Shown in pieces: positions 24,201-38,918 of a DNA stretch of 64,000 nucleotides. A program made the position numbers and the translations under genes. Every line of letters starts with the position of its first letter. Positions within the stretch are counted from its first letter, which is position 1. The DNA is from Dermatophagoides farinae (lineage: Eukaryota; Arthropoda; Arachnida; Sarcoptiformes; Pyroglyphidae), in assembly GCF_024713945.1 (NCBI RefSeq), contig NC_134677.1, positions 3,289,001 to 3,353,000 of the forward strand. The letters run 5' to 3'. Under the pieces are notes generated by a model. That model made no database searches. It saw nothing but the letters and a program-made list of their open reading frames with translations, and had not been told where the DNA came from.

Positions 24201-27200
24201 AATAATCAACGAATATTTAAGTGCTTGACCTTCTTGATTATCACTGCCAATAGGATATTTATTCTTGCCCATATGATGATGGTTATTATGATGATCGGAT
24301 GAATGATTCTGTATGGCATTATCATGTCCAGCCATCATAACATAACGAGTTCCGCTACCAGTACCACCACCAGCGGCCGATGCTGCATACGCTTCTGAAT
24401 GTGTCCATTCAAACAGTTGGCTTTTTTGATCGAATGTCAAATTCGATGGCAATGGATTGAAATCGAATGATATTTCACTTAATTGTAGCCATTCATCGGT
24501 ATAGATAAGCTCGATTCTTACAAATTGTCCTATTCGATATTGAAGTGGAATTACTATATCTATGAAAAGATTAGAAGAGCAGAAAAACAATAATAATCCA
24601 TTTAGTACAATTCATAAACTGGTCATTCAAAAAAAATTGAATGTAGAGAATTCCTTTAAAATTTGGAAGCAAAATGGAAAGGAAACAAGAATTCGTGTCA
24701 ATTGGGCATTAATCTTGTTTCATGTCAACTATAATATGCAAAATGAAAAAAGTAGAATTATGAATTACCTCTGGAGAATTCGTCGATCGCATTATCATCG
24801 GATTGATATTCAAAACTAATGGCTGAATGGCTCCAATGTTGATAGTCCAATGAGAACCATAGCAAAGCACTGGTAAAGGCTTTTATATTCTGTTTGAAAT
24901 CATTACGACAGTTAAGGCTTATGCTTGTGAAATTATAGACTTGATCAAATTCAAACGACATTGTCACTGACGATGCTTCACTTCCGTCGGCAATTTTAGG
25001 CCAACCAACCCAAAGCCAATTTTGTTCTCGTATTTTCATTTTCAAATTCATCGCCGACAATGATTTAATCCCATCGGTCAATTGTCCTAAGCCTCCAGAC
25101 CAAATTCCCGATGAAGAAATTGAACCATCATAAGAAAGATCAAGAAGTTGGTTGAGATTTCTTCTAGCTAAAGCTTCATGAGCAGCGGGCAATGTATATG
25201 ATATGGGACCTAAACAAGAAAAAAAATTTGATTAGATCAGAACACGTACAAATGAGAATTAATTGTAGCAATCAAAGTGTGTGTAGAACGATGAAACCAA
25301 ATCTATCCATATGAATATTGGTCGTCAAAAATCAAGAAAAAAAATACTCAACTTACCCTGATAGGAGCAGCCAAAAAGTTCAAAACGAAGGCACACAGTT
25401 CGAGTGTGATTGGATACAGGCACGATTCGTACATGTCTTACGGCCACCATTGGCACTGATAGATGATGTTTCCGTACAGTGTTTGGATCGATATTTCCTT
25501 CCAAATTCTTTTGAATAAAAAGAAAAAAAGAAGGGATGAATATGTTACATTTTAGACAATATATTCAATGTATATAGCCAAAATGAATTTAGTCACGTTT
25601 GTATTATTTATGTAATTAGTATTTCCTGTATCCATATATCTCTAACTCATTTGTCTTTCACTTTTGATCAATGCAATCGATAATTTGATTCTATTTAATT
25701 GGTGGTTTATGGCCACTTTTCATCATACACACCACAATTCGATGATGATTTTCTTTACACTCTACAAAAGTAACTTGCATTGTGTAAACAAATTACAAGA
25801 ATTGGCTCGCGCGTCTTTCGAAGTTTTTGTCTTTATGTATGATAATTCAATTTATATGCAAATTGATGATAAATGAAAATGTATTTCAGTAACGGGAATA
25901 TTGGTAAAAAAAAAGACAAATAATTTAAGAAAATATGATGAAGCCAATATGATGGGACAAACTCAATTTGTTTCAAATTCCAAACACACACACACGAAAC
26001 GTAAGCAACCACATTATGATGTTGAAACTGAAGAATTTCTTTCCAGATTTTTGCATTCTTGATCTGATAATGATGACATGATTTTTCATTATAGAATTTA
26101 TTATAAAAAACTCAAAGTTTTGCACTTCATATTGAATTGAAATCAAGTAAAAAAGAGCTAAAACTTCTAAATTCGATTTCTGATCACAATTACTATGGAC
26201 AAGAAAAAAAGAGATGATTACTGTTTGAAAGGAGAGAGATGGAAAGAAAAAAATCCAAACATAGTTTATATGTAGAGATATTAATTAGTTGAATAAATAG
26301 AAAAAATCGGATATACAACACATCAAGCAATATATGGCCATTGCGGCAACTTGAAAACAACATAGTTGGGCTCATGTAGAAAATGATCTGGCATTTCTAT
26401 TTAAGCTCAGCTCGTCATCATCATCATTCGTTGATAATTTGTACAAATATTTACATTTGGCCAAAACTTTTTTTCTCACAAAAAGAGATTTATAGATGAG
26501 AAGAGAACCGAAATCTATTCCAACACACAAACATACACACAAGAAAACATGGCCGAATCATATGATGGATACAAGTGGATACTCGATGATGATTTCATCT
26601 CAAAGATTCGTATATGAACGAACAAATTCACATTCTAACCATATAATCCTAGCTATTAATGCTAAGGGTAATTAAGCTTCAATCCATGCATATATAGAGT
26701 GAATTTCATCAATGCTGTTGATGATATTAATGAAATTTTAAACGTAAGAAAGAATTCGTTGTTAAGCATAAATGACACTTACCGTACGGCCATCTAAACT
26801 TTTCCATTTGATCCATTTAGTTGGCATTGTTTGCCGTGAATAAAAGAGGCTATACCATTCAGTGAATTCTTGTCCAAGGCCTTTACCAAAACGACCTTGT
26901 GTTGCTACCCCAGTAACAACATGTAATGAATCAAGATCTACTTGGATCCATTCAGTACCTGATGTATCCGGACCGAGTTGTTTTGATGGACACCAGGCAC
27001 CACCAGATTTATCTTTGTTCAATCTAATAGGATTTTGTTCCATGTAGATAAGAAAAAAAAAATTACGGTTAGAGAGTAAATAGAATGAGAATGAGAATTC
27101 ATTTTTTTTTAAATAATATGAGGATAAATAGAATGAGATAAAGAATAAAATTGATGGACTTGTTCAATATGGTTTATTCCAGGCCATCAAGATATTATGC

Positions 27201-28779
27201 ACTTACCTAGCATTTTGTGGGCCAACATGTAACATTTCAAATGCTGACGATGCAGACAATGATGAATCTGGTATTATTTCGGATTGCATGCCTAATGCGT
27301 GTATACCAATAGAGCCATCTTTATCACAGAGATTGGTTGTTATAACATTGTTCTCTTCAGCCCGACGAAAAGCTGTATCTACAAAAAAAAATTGACATGA
27401 TAATATTATTAATCATAAGAAAATGGTAAGATTGAAATGTTTCAGACCAACAAAAAAAAGTACATCAATAGAATAAAAGATGTAGTCGCTCTGTTAATCC
27501 TGGACATGAATGTAACATCTTTGATTTGAAATAATCGAAAACATCGATTCTTTAAATAGATTGTTGAATAACAAGAGGATTGAATAAAACAGAGAAAAAT
27601 GCTCATTTTTCATATGTTACAATATAGTTAAAAACCTGAAAAAATGAAGGAGCACTGTCACTGTTAAACTATTCGGTTAACGAGGCAGCACTGAATAAAA
27701 TAATAAAAATTCAATTCATTTGAAATCATTAACTCAATTCTCTAAAAATAAATAGATTGACATGAATTTTATTTTGATATTTTTTTTTGGCAAAAATATA
27801 TTTGATGCATTTTCACTATTATCGAAATGTATAAATGAATGACTTCATTCTGATTATTTATATGATTTCATCAGATCAATTATTTATAAGGAATCACAAA
27901 TACAAGCGACAAATATTGCAGAGCTTTCAAAGCTTGATTTGATGGAATTATTTTGATTCCAAATAAATATAGCTACCTTAGCCGATTTTGAATTGGCATA
28001 ATGATAATGGCTACATAGTCTTTTTTTTACTCTATATCCATCAAAGTATATTATTGATTCGACTGGTTACATTTGAAAGAAATCACAATAACAATGAAAT
28101 CAAGTCAATAGCGAAAAAAAAATCGTTAAGCTTCTTTGCTTTGTTATTATAATAATAATAACAACTGAAAAAAAATATAAGATGGAATCACGAATGAATA
28201 CGACAACGACAAAAAAAATAGAATCAACAAAATGGAATCCAAATATAATGGAAATACTTTGCTGACAACTATAGAGAATCGAAAATGCAATGCGACAAAG
28301 AAAAACTGAATTTCGAACTCAATTCTTTTTATTGTTGTATTAGATAAATTTTTTTTAAACATCAAAATGAATGAAAATGGAAATGAAAATAAAATAACAA
28401 TAATGGAATGGGCAAACAGGAAAAAAAATATTGGAATATGATCATACATACCTGATAAGTATAATTCAGGATAGCCCATTTGCTCATCTACATCATTATT
28501 ATTTTGATAATGATGATTCTTAACCGACGATACAGGTTGGCCATATATTCGTTGTTTGACATTGTTATTTTGTAATGAACATATGGCTATTTGAATTGAT
28601 ATGATCCAAATGAATGTGAATGACAACCAGATGAGCACTGGAAAATGATGAACTGTTAACTGTCTGATTTTTGGATAATTTTGATGCCGCTGTCGATGGT
28701 CATACATTGGAGATGAATGATGATGAGCTATAGTAGCAGTGACAAGTCGACGGCGACGACGTGTCATCATGATGATCAT
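21229..28779 (-). CDS. Ddr: Discoidin domain receptor with degenerate kinase (predicted pseudokinase), 9 exons
   Basis: Exons, 5' to 3': 28779-28452, 27378-27207, 27023-26783, 25507-25357, 25209-24769, 24559-24182, 24118-23737, 23643-23083, 21763-21229. All junctions are GT-AG and in phase (3189 nt, 1062 aa plus stop). Introns range from 63 nt to about 1.3 kb; the three long ones hold only AT-rich and simple sequence. Residues 46-66 are a hydrophobic signal or anchor segment behind an Arg-rich leader; Met25 is an alternative start. A discoidin domain spans about 127-294 (GGAWCP, WIQVDLDSLHVV, TQGRFGKGLGQEF, VCLRFELFGC). A DDR DS-like domain follows at about 299-470 (SYDGS, GGLGQLTDG, FVRIEL). 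The membrane helix is about 560-583. A long juxtamembrane region includes YAIPDV. The kinase fold is about 775-1062. DDRs are collagen-binding receptor tyrosine kinases. Here the glycine loop is GKSKFG (783-788), the VAIK lysine is Arg819, HRD is HQD (910-912) and DFG is DGA (931-933), so catalysis is unlikely. The activation loop after DYY is about five residues shorter than in vertebrate DDRs. Confidence 0.93.
22447..22469. repeat. (TGT)n microsatellite in DDR intron 8
   Basis: Between seven and eight GTT units lie inside the longest intron of the receptor gene, which otherwise holds AT-rich sequence and no recognisable gene. Confidence 0.85.
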
Positions 28780-30283
28780 ACGGATATGGTGACAGCATTG
28801 ACAACAATGGTAAGAATTTTAGTTTTTCCTTATCGATTCCGTTGATCGGGATGTGTATCTGATTAAATTAATGGAGAATTTATGTATCAAAGATTAGATA
28901 AATACAGATCCGGTAAAACACTGGGTAAAATCAAAAAATTCAATGAATGCGCCAATGAATAAATTTGGTAAATGAGGAAATGGAATTAAAAGAATCGATA
29001 TACAGAATAAAACCGATATAAGCCATTGTCATTGTTGTTGTTACGGAAATTGATTCGATTTTTTCTCAATTGATAACGTAATGTAAAGAATAATGTGGTA
29101 TGTATTAAAGCCAATATTAATGTGTAGACAAAGAATTCTAATAAAAAAAATGAAAAAAAACAAAAAACATTCATTTTGTTAGAAACAAAATTCGGCCAAT
29201 TATTCGACAGTAAATCGTTTTGTCATCGCTTAAGTGAACAACAGCAAGCCTGAGGCTAAAGACGAATTTTCTTGTTCTAAAACGAATTTGTCAATTTTAT
29301 AAAGAATATTACAATGCGATGATTTCTATTTTCAGAATGAAAAATTTTTCTGCAAAAGAAAAAAAATATAAAACAAATGGATGATCATAGTTTAGGAAAA
29401 ATAAAAGTAAACAGATCAATCATCATGATCATAATTGTATGGTATCTTTGTGTTGATGATGTCTATTTGGATGACCAAACACATCAATCAAATCATCGTT
29501 GATACGACAAATCAATTGTTAATCACGTCTAAATGTGATCAATGAAAGCGTGAAACAAAACAACAAAAATGGGCGCTTTGTTTCTTCTTCTTCGTATATT
29601 GGCCAACATGTGGTACGTTATGAGTGTCATTAATTATGATGGCCAAATGGATAATCATTGTGAATAGGAAAAAACTTTTACCAAAAAAAAAACAAACTCA
29701 TTTTACATCAAAAATTTATTATCCATAAGTTGTACAAAAGTGATCAATCACTTTTATTTTATTTTTTTTGTTTAAGCTAAATTTTTATTTTTTTTTATTC
29801 TTTATCAAATTGATTGGAGTTTATTATCATCGGATCGGTGTAAAAATTCAACCTGATAAAAAAAGAATTCTGATAGAATGTTTTCATTGACATAATGATT
29901 TTGTGTTTAGTAAAAAAAAAAAATCAATTATATCATTGAACTACACATCTTCAATATGTGTGTGTGTGTGTAGGTGTGTGATAAGTTTGCTCAAAAAAAA
30001 TTGACAAAACACATGTTTCGGTTACGTTTCCTCTAGAGAGAGGACAATGTAAAATCGCAAACGCAAACAAAGTTGATTCTAAATAAATGGCCTACAGACA
30101 AGATTCTCAATGAGAATTCAAAATGAGAAAAAAAATCCTGTCTGGCCAATATATACGATAGGATAGTTGATTGATGTGGTGCACATGTAAACAAAACAAA
30201 AAAGTTGGTTGCGTTTAAACTTGAAATCAGCACAAACCAGAATGTTAATTAACTACAACTTGACCATTATTCTTGGACACATG

Positions 30284-30305
30284 CACACACACACACACAC
30301 ACACA
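30284..30305. repeat. (CA)n microsatellite
   Basis: Uninterrupted CA tract of eleven units. Confidence 0.9.
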
Positions 30306-31498
30306 TTTGTTTATTGTAATTAACTTTTGAACTAGAACTAGACTTTCTATTGATGGCCATTTCGGTTTGATTCAATTGATATTTTGGTTAGCCATTGTAA
30401 TTATTATTATTGTTATATTAGAATTTTGCTCAATTCATCTGAATCAAACAATATTTGGGGAAAAAAAATCATTAAATCAGGTATTATTCAGATCACATAA
30501 CATTAATTGATTTGCAAAATAATATATATAGAAGTGATGCAGATTCTTTAAATTTAAAAATTGAATATTTTTTTCCTAGATACATGGCTATAATAATATT
30601 ATTATGATGGCAACCGGAAAACGATCAACATTTCGAAAAAAAAGTCAAGTGAAAAAAAAATTAGTCAATGTTAAAAAAAACTGTCAAAATCAACGAGTCG
30701 ATAACAAATGTAGGAACATTAATCAGAATGGAATCAGTAAAGAGGAGGCGTAAACGACTATAGGAAATTTGTTCGTTTTTTTTTATTCTAGCCTTTCAAA
30801 TTCATAAGATGGATGATGATCAGAATGAAAACGTAGTAAGGAATGATGAACAGAATTTCTAATTAAACAATTATAGCAAAAAAATTAATTAGCTTCACAT
30901 TTGGTTGGTTCGGAATTTTTTTTTCTTAACAATTTTTTTGAAATTTTTTTCTTTTCTTTTCAAAAAAAAAAAAAATAAAAATAAAAATAGTTGTTACAGC
31001 ACGCACGCGACCCCGTGGGCAAACCGTAGCCGTTGAGATATAAAACACATGGAGAATCAAGAGAACAAAAAAAAAGGAAATAAATCTAGCGTATATTTGT
31101 CATATGTCAAGAAGTTCTGGGTCTTTTTTATTATGATTATCATTATTATTATTATATTTGATGTCAAGTTTTTTTTTGCTTTGTTCGTAAAACGATGATA
31201 AAAAACAATCAATTAGCTTTGTACAAACGCCATATAGATATATATCTCTTTTTCAAGAAAAAAAAATTCTACATACAAATTGAATGAGAGCAATGTATAA
31301 ATGTGAATAGCATGATGAATTCGAAATAAAACAGATTGAAAAATTGGTGGAAAAAAATAGAAAAAGACAAATTGACTTTTTTTTTCTCTTGTGATTCTTT
31401 ATGCTCATTATATAACAATTAAAATTCTTTCAACTATAGGTTATTCGTTACTGACTAACTATTTGACTGAAGAATGACAGAATGACAAATCCATCATC

Positions 31499-31525
31499 CA
31501 CACACACACACACACACACACACAC
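31499..31525. repeat. (CA)n microsatellite
   Basis: About thirteen CA units, among the longest pure dinucleotide repeats in the window. Confidence 0.9.
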
Positions 31526-31540
31526 TATGTGCCTAAAATC

Positions 31541-31559
31541 AAAAAAAAAAAAAAAAAAA
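31541..31559. repeat. Poly-A tract
   Basis: Nineteen consecutive A residues, sixteen bases after the CA microsatellite. Confidence 0.9.
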
Positions 31560-33161
31560 GAAATAGAATGAAAAAATCCCAAACTAATGAGCGTCCAAAA
31601 TGTATAATATAATTGAAAAGGGATTTCAAAGATTTTTTTTTATTTCTGTTGTTGAAGTCAATTTTCAAGAATACATTTTCATACAGAGGGTGTGTGCGTA
31701 TGCGCCCAAATTCTGAAATGTGAATACAAGCAACAAAAAAGATTGTTCAAGCGCGAATAACATAGAATTTTGATACACACACACTAAATAAGTGGTTGTG
31801 TGTGTGTTGAAAACAGAAAATTAGACATTCGTAGTGTAGACATTGTGATGAAGAAGAATGAAAAAATAACAGGACAATCAAATCAATGCACAATTCCATT
31901 TGACTATCTTTCATTATGTTTTCAGTGTGTGCTTGAAATAATAGCAGCCTAAAAGTAACTGACTGAATGTGTAACCAAGAAAAACATGTCTGGCTCCATT
32001 ATCATATTGATTTGAAACGTGAGTCACGTGTGTCTGAATGCATAGCCCCGTCCCATTGGATTCATATCATCATATGAAAAGAAGAGAAGAAAATTCAATT
32101 AGCTACAAGGATATGATATGACAATGGTGAACGAACCAAGAAAGAGAAAGCGAAAAAAAATGAAACAAAAATTAGTTGTGGTCACTTGTTTCATATCAAA
32201 ACTCATAGTAATATATCAATCGTTTGGATCCATTGAACTGAATTCGATTCATTCATTCATTCATTTATTCAGGCAAATACCAATGAACGGGAAGAAAATT
32301 GATGAAATAAAATTGTCTGCAAAAAAAAATATCAAACAAATGATGTGATGCAAAATGGTTCAATTTTCCAATGATGATGATACTCAATATTTTGATAACA
32401 AAAAAAAAGAATATATTGAATTCAATGCACACACACACACATATTAACACTACTTGCCTGATCACAATCTGTGATCAGAATCACCCCCTAAATTGTTTGT
32501 CCATTCAATGACACCCACATACACACAAACACATGAACATTCAAACGAAATGGAATGGCCAGCCTGTTACAGCTTTCATTCAAAATGACTTATGAACACT
32601 TGAACGATCAGAAAATTGGAATATTTAACGCTCTGATTCAATTGAATGTGACCGGTGGTGGTGGTCAATTGTATATTTGCTTATTTTATGTGAAAATAGA
32701 TCTAAACTAGTGAATAGAAAAATTGGCATCACTATACAACAATTGAAAAGATAGATAGATGGAATATAGATTGGCAACATTAATGATGGTCCATCCAATA
32801 TAACAATTGTATGTGATCACATTTCATTTGTATGCAACAGAATTGATTCACTTGAATCATTGTAGGTGATGATGATGATGATGACCATTGGGCACTTTAT
32901 TTTCAAAATATTGTTCTCGAGTTCTCGATGCTTCTTGTTTATAAACTGATGACATATTTGTTTATTTTATTTTGACGTCTATGAATGGAATTGAAAAAAA
33001 TATGAATGGAACAATTGAATTTTGTATGAAAATATTTTTATGATCAATGCATATAAATACGTTGTTGATTGTAGATTGTAAAAATGAGGTTCCATCTGGT
33101 CAAACGACCATTATTATGAGTTTGAGCCGAGTGAATATTAAGTTATTCAAACATCACAATG

Positions 33162-33364
33162 GACTAGTCTAGCGTTTTCCAAACTTTTTTTGGTTGCGGA
33201 CCAGTATTAGCAGTGAAATTTTTCCTCGGACCACTTTTTAAAATAGCATAAAACTAATACAAATTAGGACAATTGTCGGAAAAGCCTTTCAGTCAAGAGA
33301 AATTCAAATTCTGTCGGACTGGTACTGGGTTGCGGACCACAGTTTGAAAAGGGCTGGACTAGTT
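33162..33364. mobile_element. Nonautonomous hAT-type MITE with 8-bp target-site duplication
   Basis: A 187-bp unit (33170-33356) is bounded by imperfect terminal inverted repeats. The left end reads TAGCGTTTTCCAAACT; the reverse complement of the right end reads CAGCCCTTTTCAAACT. It is flanked by near-identical 8-bp duplications, GACTAGTC (33162-33169) and GACTAGTT (33357-33364). Subterminal copies of GGTTGCGGACCA occur near both ends in direct orientation. An 8-bp duplication and CAG-type termini followed by a TTTCCAAAC-like block fit hAT elements. It encodes no transposase, so it must have moved by a transposase supplied from elsewhere. The single duplication mismatch and diverged ends suggest an old insertion. 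Confidence 0.7.
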
Positions 33365-35642
33365 TATTCTGTAACTGGTCTGATTCTATCAACATATTAA
33401 TACAATCACAATGGCATTCGGTCATATACGGCACCACATTCATCAGACAAATACACTAGATTATAAACTGGCCAATATCAAAAAAAAGAACGCACTGAAA
33501 CATTTGAAAACGGTCCAGTTTCCCTATTACAATTTAACAACAAATCGAAATTAATTCCTACTGACAATTTATTACTATTAACAAGTTAAAACTAGCAACA
33601 AACAATTGAATTCCAGAAATTTTTATATTTAAGTTTAACCTCAAACAAATGAAATTCATTAAATTTAACACTGCTGTTTTCATCACAGAGGTATTATTAT
33701 GATGATGCAAAATGATGATATGATGTGCAGAGAAGCAAATCATAATGATTTGTCGTTGTAAAGCCAGAATTTTAACTTGCCGCTTAACAATATATAGAGA
33801 AAGAGAGAGAGTAGTTGTAATATGATATAATTTTGTTTTCTTTTTCATGGCCATAAATAATGGATGCAACAATGCATACACACATATAAATAAAAAATCC
33901 AGCATAAACTCAATTTCAAACGTGGAATCGAAATTGGATCAGGTTTTTTCTTTTTTTTTGCTTTGTCTTTTCTCATTTAGATGGATCGTTTGGTCCGAAA
34001 TAAAAGTGAGATAACTGATGATAAAAAAAAATTTTTTCTATAAATGATGACATGATATACTTTGGAATAGATGAGCTATAACAGTATATATATAAAAAAA
34101 AGGTAACCACCATGATGACAATGTTAGTCTATTAGAACTATTATATTGTCATTGTTGTTGAACTCATACATACACCATGTGGTGACATGTGACAAAATTA
34201 ATATTAATCGAGATTTTAAAGAATTCTCACATTCGTTCATACAATGACAATGACTGAAACAAACAAAAAAGAAACGAATCGAGCAAATAAATGATGATAA
34301 AAATGGATGAGTCAAACAAGAACAGAATTTCAACATAGCCACACATACATACACACACATAGGAAGAAGCGGAAGCGGTCCGTTTTGTTTCCCGCTTCGT
34401 TTGTCGCATTTCTTGCTGTCTAGTAATTCGTTTGTTTGTTGTTGTTTTTCTTTTGTTTTTCAATGATGATGATTGTTTACAACACAATAAACAGGCAGCT
34501 CAAGCAAAAAAAAACTGCTAAAACAACAACATCGGGACCCAAGGAATCATTTTTCACTCAATGAATAACATTGTTTACAGGAAAAAAAACCAACCAAGAG
34601 AATAACATTCAAATTGGTACAAAGATAGTCTGTTAATTGAAGCAAAGCCTGCGAAGCAAGCTCATTGCATCATCAAAAAAAAATCATCATTTTTGTTGTT
34701 ATAGATGGGTTGAATGAATGACTAACCAGCTTCTATCATCATTGTGAGCTCATAATGGGTGCAGAATTAAGATAAGCTATGGTTCCTCTTGTTGTTGTTG
34801 TTCCATTATATTCTATTTTTTTTGTCCCCAATGACTGAATGAGTTTTTTTTTGAAACTATTGCAAGCACGCACATACTACTATTACACATATAATAAACA
34901 AAAATAGCTTTAATACACAATCTGTCTTATGGCCATGTGTATACATCATCATAGGCTTAATGATCAAAAATAATAATGGCGATAATAATTAAACAATAAT
35001 GGATGCAACAGACAAACATATTCTACACTATTAGTTAGTGAAATATACGATTCATATGTACATGTTCTCACATAAAACAAAAACCATCATCTATAATTCA
35101 AATTTGGTGATGAGATATGCAAATATACATTTTTCAACAACAACAACAACAACAAAAAAAATCTACATGGGTCATATATAAGTGAATATTCGTTAGTATA
35201 GCACTAACGATTCCATATGTTTAAATCATCATCGTTTTATAAATACATACAAATGAAGATTGAAAATCGATTCGAAATTAAATAAATTGAATACCTCCCA
35301 ACGAGACAATTTGTTTTAATTAGATTTGATTATGATAATAACAATAATCAAACCGAATGCAGCATTCAAATCACACTATGTTCATACTATTTGGGTGGTG
35401 TTATTCTTTAATGAAAGAAAAAATAAAAATAAAAACTATATTCACCAAAGCAATAAACGTTGCATATATATAATGTTAAAGAAAAAAGAATAAAAAAAAA
35501 CGAATTAAAAAAAATGCACAAACAGACATGTAATGTTGAAAAGTTTTTTCCAAAATATATTACACACACGCAAGACAATTATTATCACAGTATACACACG
35601 AAACGACCAAATGGCCCGGATCGACAAATTCAAAAGCAAACA

Positions 35643-35665
35643 ACACACACACACACACACACACA
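35643..35665. repeat. (AC)n microsatellite
   Basis: Uninterrupted AC tract; translated minus-strand frames through it show a Cys-Val run. Confidence 0.9.
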
Positions 35666-36718
35666 AGAATGACAAAATGAAATGCCCACGAAAATAGGAA
35701 CATTGGCGAAACACAACAACAACGTCAACGGTGAAAAAAAAAAATAAACGAGACTCGACCATATTATAAAATGGAATTCAAATCTATATAGACAAAAGGA
35801 TAAGGAAAAAAATTGTTCCAAGTGTTTTATGGTTCCGTGAAAAGATGGAAAAAAAAATTTGAAAAACTATGCATATGCTGAATATAATCTCCACATAGTT
35901 AGTTTTAGGAACAAAAAAAAAGAAATCCTTCAGAAAAAAAATTATTATTATTAATACAACACCAGATGCTAACACCAAAAAAGGCTTACAGTATAATTCT
36001 TGGAAAACAATTCAATGACCTAAACACATATACAAAAACAAATAAATTGCATACAATTTGCTTCTTTTTCATTTGTTTACAAGGATTTAAAATTCTTTTT
36101 TCATGATGATGATAGCTCTAGAAATCTTTATGATGACCAAATGAATTCAATTTCAAAGGGGGCCGAATGTTCGTAATAATTGACACACATAATTATCGAG
36201 TAAAACAATAAGAATTGCCACATGTCGCCTTATATTGTACCGAAATTTTTTTTTTTGGTTATGAATAAAAAGAAACGGTTTTTTACATTTGATTCTACAC
36301 AAATGAAGCAATCAAAAGGAAAAAAAAGTTTGCATATGGACTATGAAATGAGAACATTGTTCATTATCATTGTTTATTCATATACATGGAATAGATGATA
36401 TTCAAACTGAATATTTTGAAATACAGAATACATATGCGGGTTGGTAAAAGTAACCCTTTTTTTCGTAGAAAAAATATTTTTCATTTTGTTTATAAATATT
36501 ATGTTTTAATTTCCATATGCATATATATCGAGTTAAGGCATCATGGAACGTAAAGGAAAGAAAATGAAAAAAAACTTTACTCTTTCGAGCATCACCCCCC
36601 ATTAGTTTGCCATTTCTTTTTATGGATAGCGTAGCAAAGAAGTCGATAAGAAAAAAAAAAGTTATCCAGAAAAAAAATTTTTTTTCTTTTCTTCCATGCA
36701 TATTAGGTTTTTATAGTA

Positions 36719-36743
36719 CATCATCATCATCATCATCATCATC
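36719..36743. repeat. (CAT)n microsatellite
   Basis: Eight CAT units. Confidence 0.9.
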
Positions 36744-37274
36744 AACATCGAGCAAAACAAGTGAAGTCAATAATTAACGAGCTGAACATACATTCATACA
36801 GACAAACATGATGAAGGAGAAGAAAAAGAAGAGTACACTAACAATTTATATTATTAGATAGAATATATTTTTGGTTGTTTTTGTGAATGTGTTTTTTTTT
36901 AAAAAATAGAATAAAAACATGAATTATGAGATTCTTTATTTATAGAACTAATAACAAGAATTGAATATATATGAATTGGTAAAAAATTTTTGGACTTCAA
37001 TTGTTCTATTTTGATGATAAAAGCGCAAATTTGTGATGATAATTTTATGGTGAACAATGAGATTGGATAAAAAACAAGAAAAAAAATTGAAAATCAATAG
37101 AACTAAGCAATTTTAGATTGATAAACGAAATAGTCCAGTTCAAAAAGCCAAAAACATCTACAATAACGAATTTTTTCTAGGTTTTGGATTTTTATCCTTA
37201 GCCTGGCAACCGAATTAAATAATAACAACAACAACAAAAGTGGTGGACAGGAAATCAAAAATTGTAATGTCTCA

Positions 37275-37292
37275 CTCTCTCTCTCTCTCTCT
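37275..37292. repeat. (CT)n microsatellite
   Basis: Nine CT units; homopyrimidine/homopurine tract. Confidence 0.9.
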
Positions 37293-38000
37293 TTGGTCTG
37301 TCTATGTCAGTGTACGTTCAATCACCCACATACACACATAAAATGACAACATCAGAAGAAAAGATTTAAATTCTTTTCAATAGTTTTTCATCAATGTCGA
37401 CCCAAAAAAAAGAGATGAGAATTCGAATGATTCTCAATGGAACAGTTCACAAATACATCAGAGTAGATGTCTCTAGGCATTGTGTGTACTATAGAATTAT
37501 TTGTGTATATTGAGCAATAGTGCTAAAGTAATAATCAAAACAAAGCTACCCACCAACAAAAAGCAATCACACCCGAAAAGACCCGATAAATACCGCCAAC
37601 AAAACAAAAATCGTCCAAATCGTTAATCGTATGATTGTGAAACATATATAAAATCAAGTGATGACTTTTAGTTATCGTTTTTGTACAACCAAAATGTCAA
37701 AATCAGTTTGCATTGATTTTTCTTTTTTTTTTGTTCAAGAGTTAATTCAATAAATTTTTGTCATTGGATGAAAAAAATATAAAAATAAAAATAAAAACAA
37801 AAAAAACGAAAATAATGTCAAATCAAACAAATCAAAACATGACAATTTGATTTCACAAGGGACAGTGTAGAATTTTAATGCTTATATGGTTGTTTATGCT
37901 GTTGTTGAACATCCATGAACTATTCGAGATTTTGGCAATAGTTATTTTTCATAGAGTTCAGGTATAACTGTGATCAGAGATGGTATACTGACATACAACA

Positions 38001-38026
38001 ATCATCATCATCATCATCATCATCAT
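38001..38026. repeat. (ATC)n microsatellite
   Basis: Nearly nine ATC units. Confidence 0.9.
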
Positions 38027-38894
38027 TTCAATTTATTTATGGTAAAAAAACAAGCATAATAATTATGAGAAAATTCTCAATAAATAAATTGATTTATCAA
38101 GATTAATCAGTTTTGTTTTGTTTTGTATTTTTTTTAGTCAAGGACGATGAACATTTGTTTTTTGCATGTGGTATTGGTAATTCCAATTTCAATATAGACT
38201 TGCGTTTGTTTTTTTTATCATTATTATCGATAGAAAATGCTTTATTTCTGTTTTTCGTTCGAAATTGATAATCAAATTAAGACAAATCAACAGAATAATA
38301 GAAATCTAAATAATGTAGTGTATTGAACTGTAGGTTCCATCATCATCATTATCATTGTTTTTGTACTAGCTACAACAATAACAACAACAAGAAGATGAAA
38401 AAAAACGTCGTCAATTAACGTAGCACAAGAGCAAAGTTTTTTTTTCGTAATGAAAGAAAATTATCCAGAAACACTCAAACAGCGCCCATATATATTCTCA
38501 TTCTCTATCTTTATCAATGTTAAATGAAGTCAAATTTATTTAAAACAATAGAATAATAAAAAGGCGCCAAGTAAAACAGAAAACACCCCCCTTTCCAACA
38601 AAAAAAAATACGAAATGGAACCGAATTCTCTAATGGTTGAATATCTATATAGAAAAATGAACATAGCCAATAGCGTGTTCAATGAAGAATGAATGGAGAA
38701 AATTTAATCTGATTAAAAATTCAAAATAGTTCAAAGAAAAGAAAAGAAAAAAAAATTCTTATTGTATATAACGGTGAGCAAAACAAGACAATGGCAAAAA
38801 CAAGTAAACCAACACAAGCAAGCCAATTGCCAACGATTTTATGCCTGATGGATTCTCAAAGAAGGAAAACAGTAAAAAAAATTCAAGATTACTT

Positions 38895-38918
38895 CACACA
38901 CACACACACACACACACA
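38895..38918. repeat. (CA)n microsatellite
   Basis: Twelve CA units. Confidence 0.9.

Larger units (their letters stand above)
28780..33161. other. Gene-poor DNA upstream of the DDR gene
   Basis: The DDR promoter and 5'UTR must lie in the part nearest 28780. No other gene is recognised. The content is AT-rich sequence with poly-A/T tracts and CA/TG repeats (for example about 29956-29972, 30284-30305, 31499-31525). A short GC-richer patch at about 31000-31030 has no recognised function. Confidence 0.55.

Noticed and set aside
28147-28451. Extension of DDR exon 1 into a long hydrophobic open frame ending at 28147.
   Set aside because: A consensus donor at 28451-28450 joins in phase to the discoidin exon; the extension is intron 1 read as T-rich (Phe/Leu/Ser) codons.
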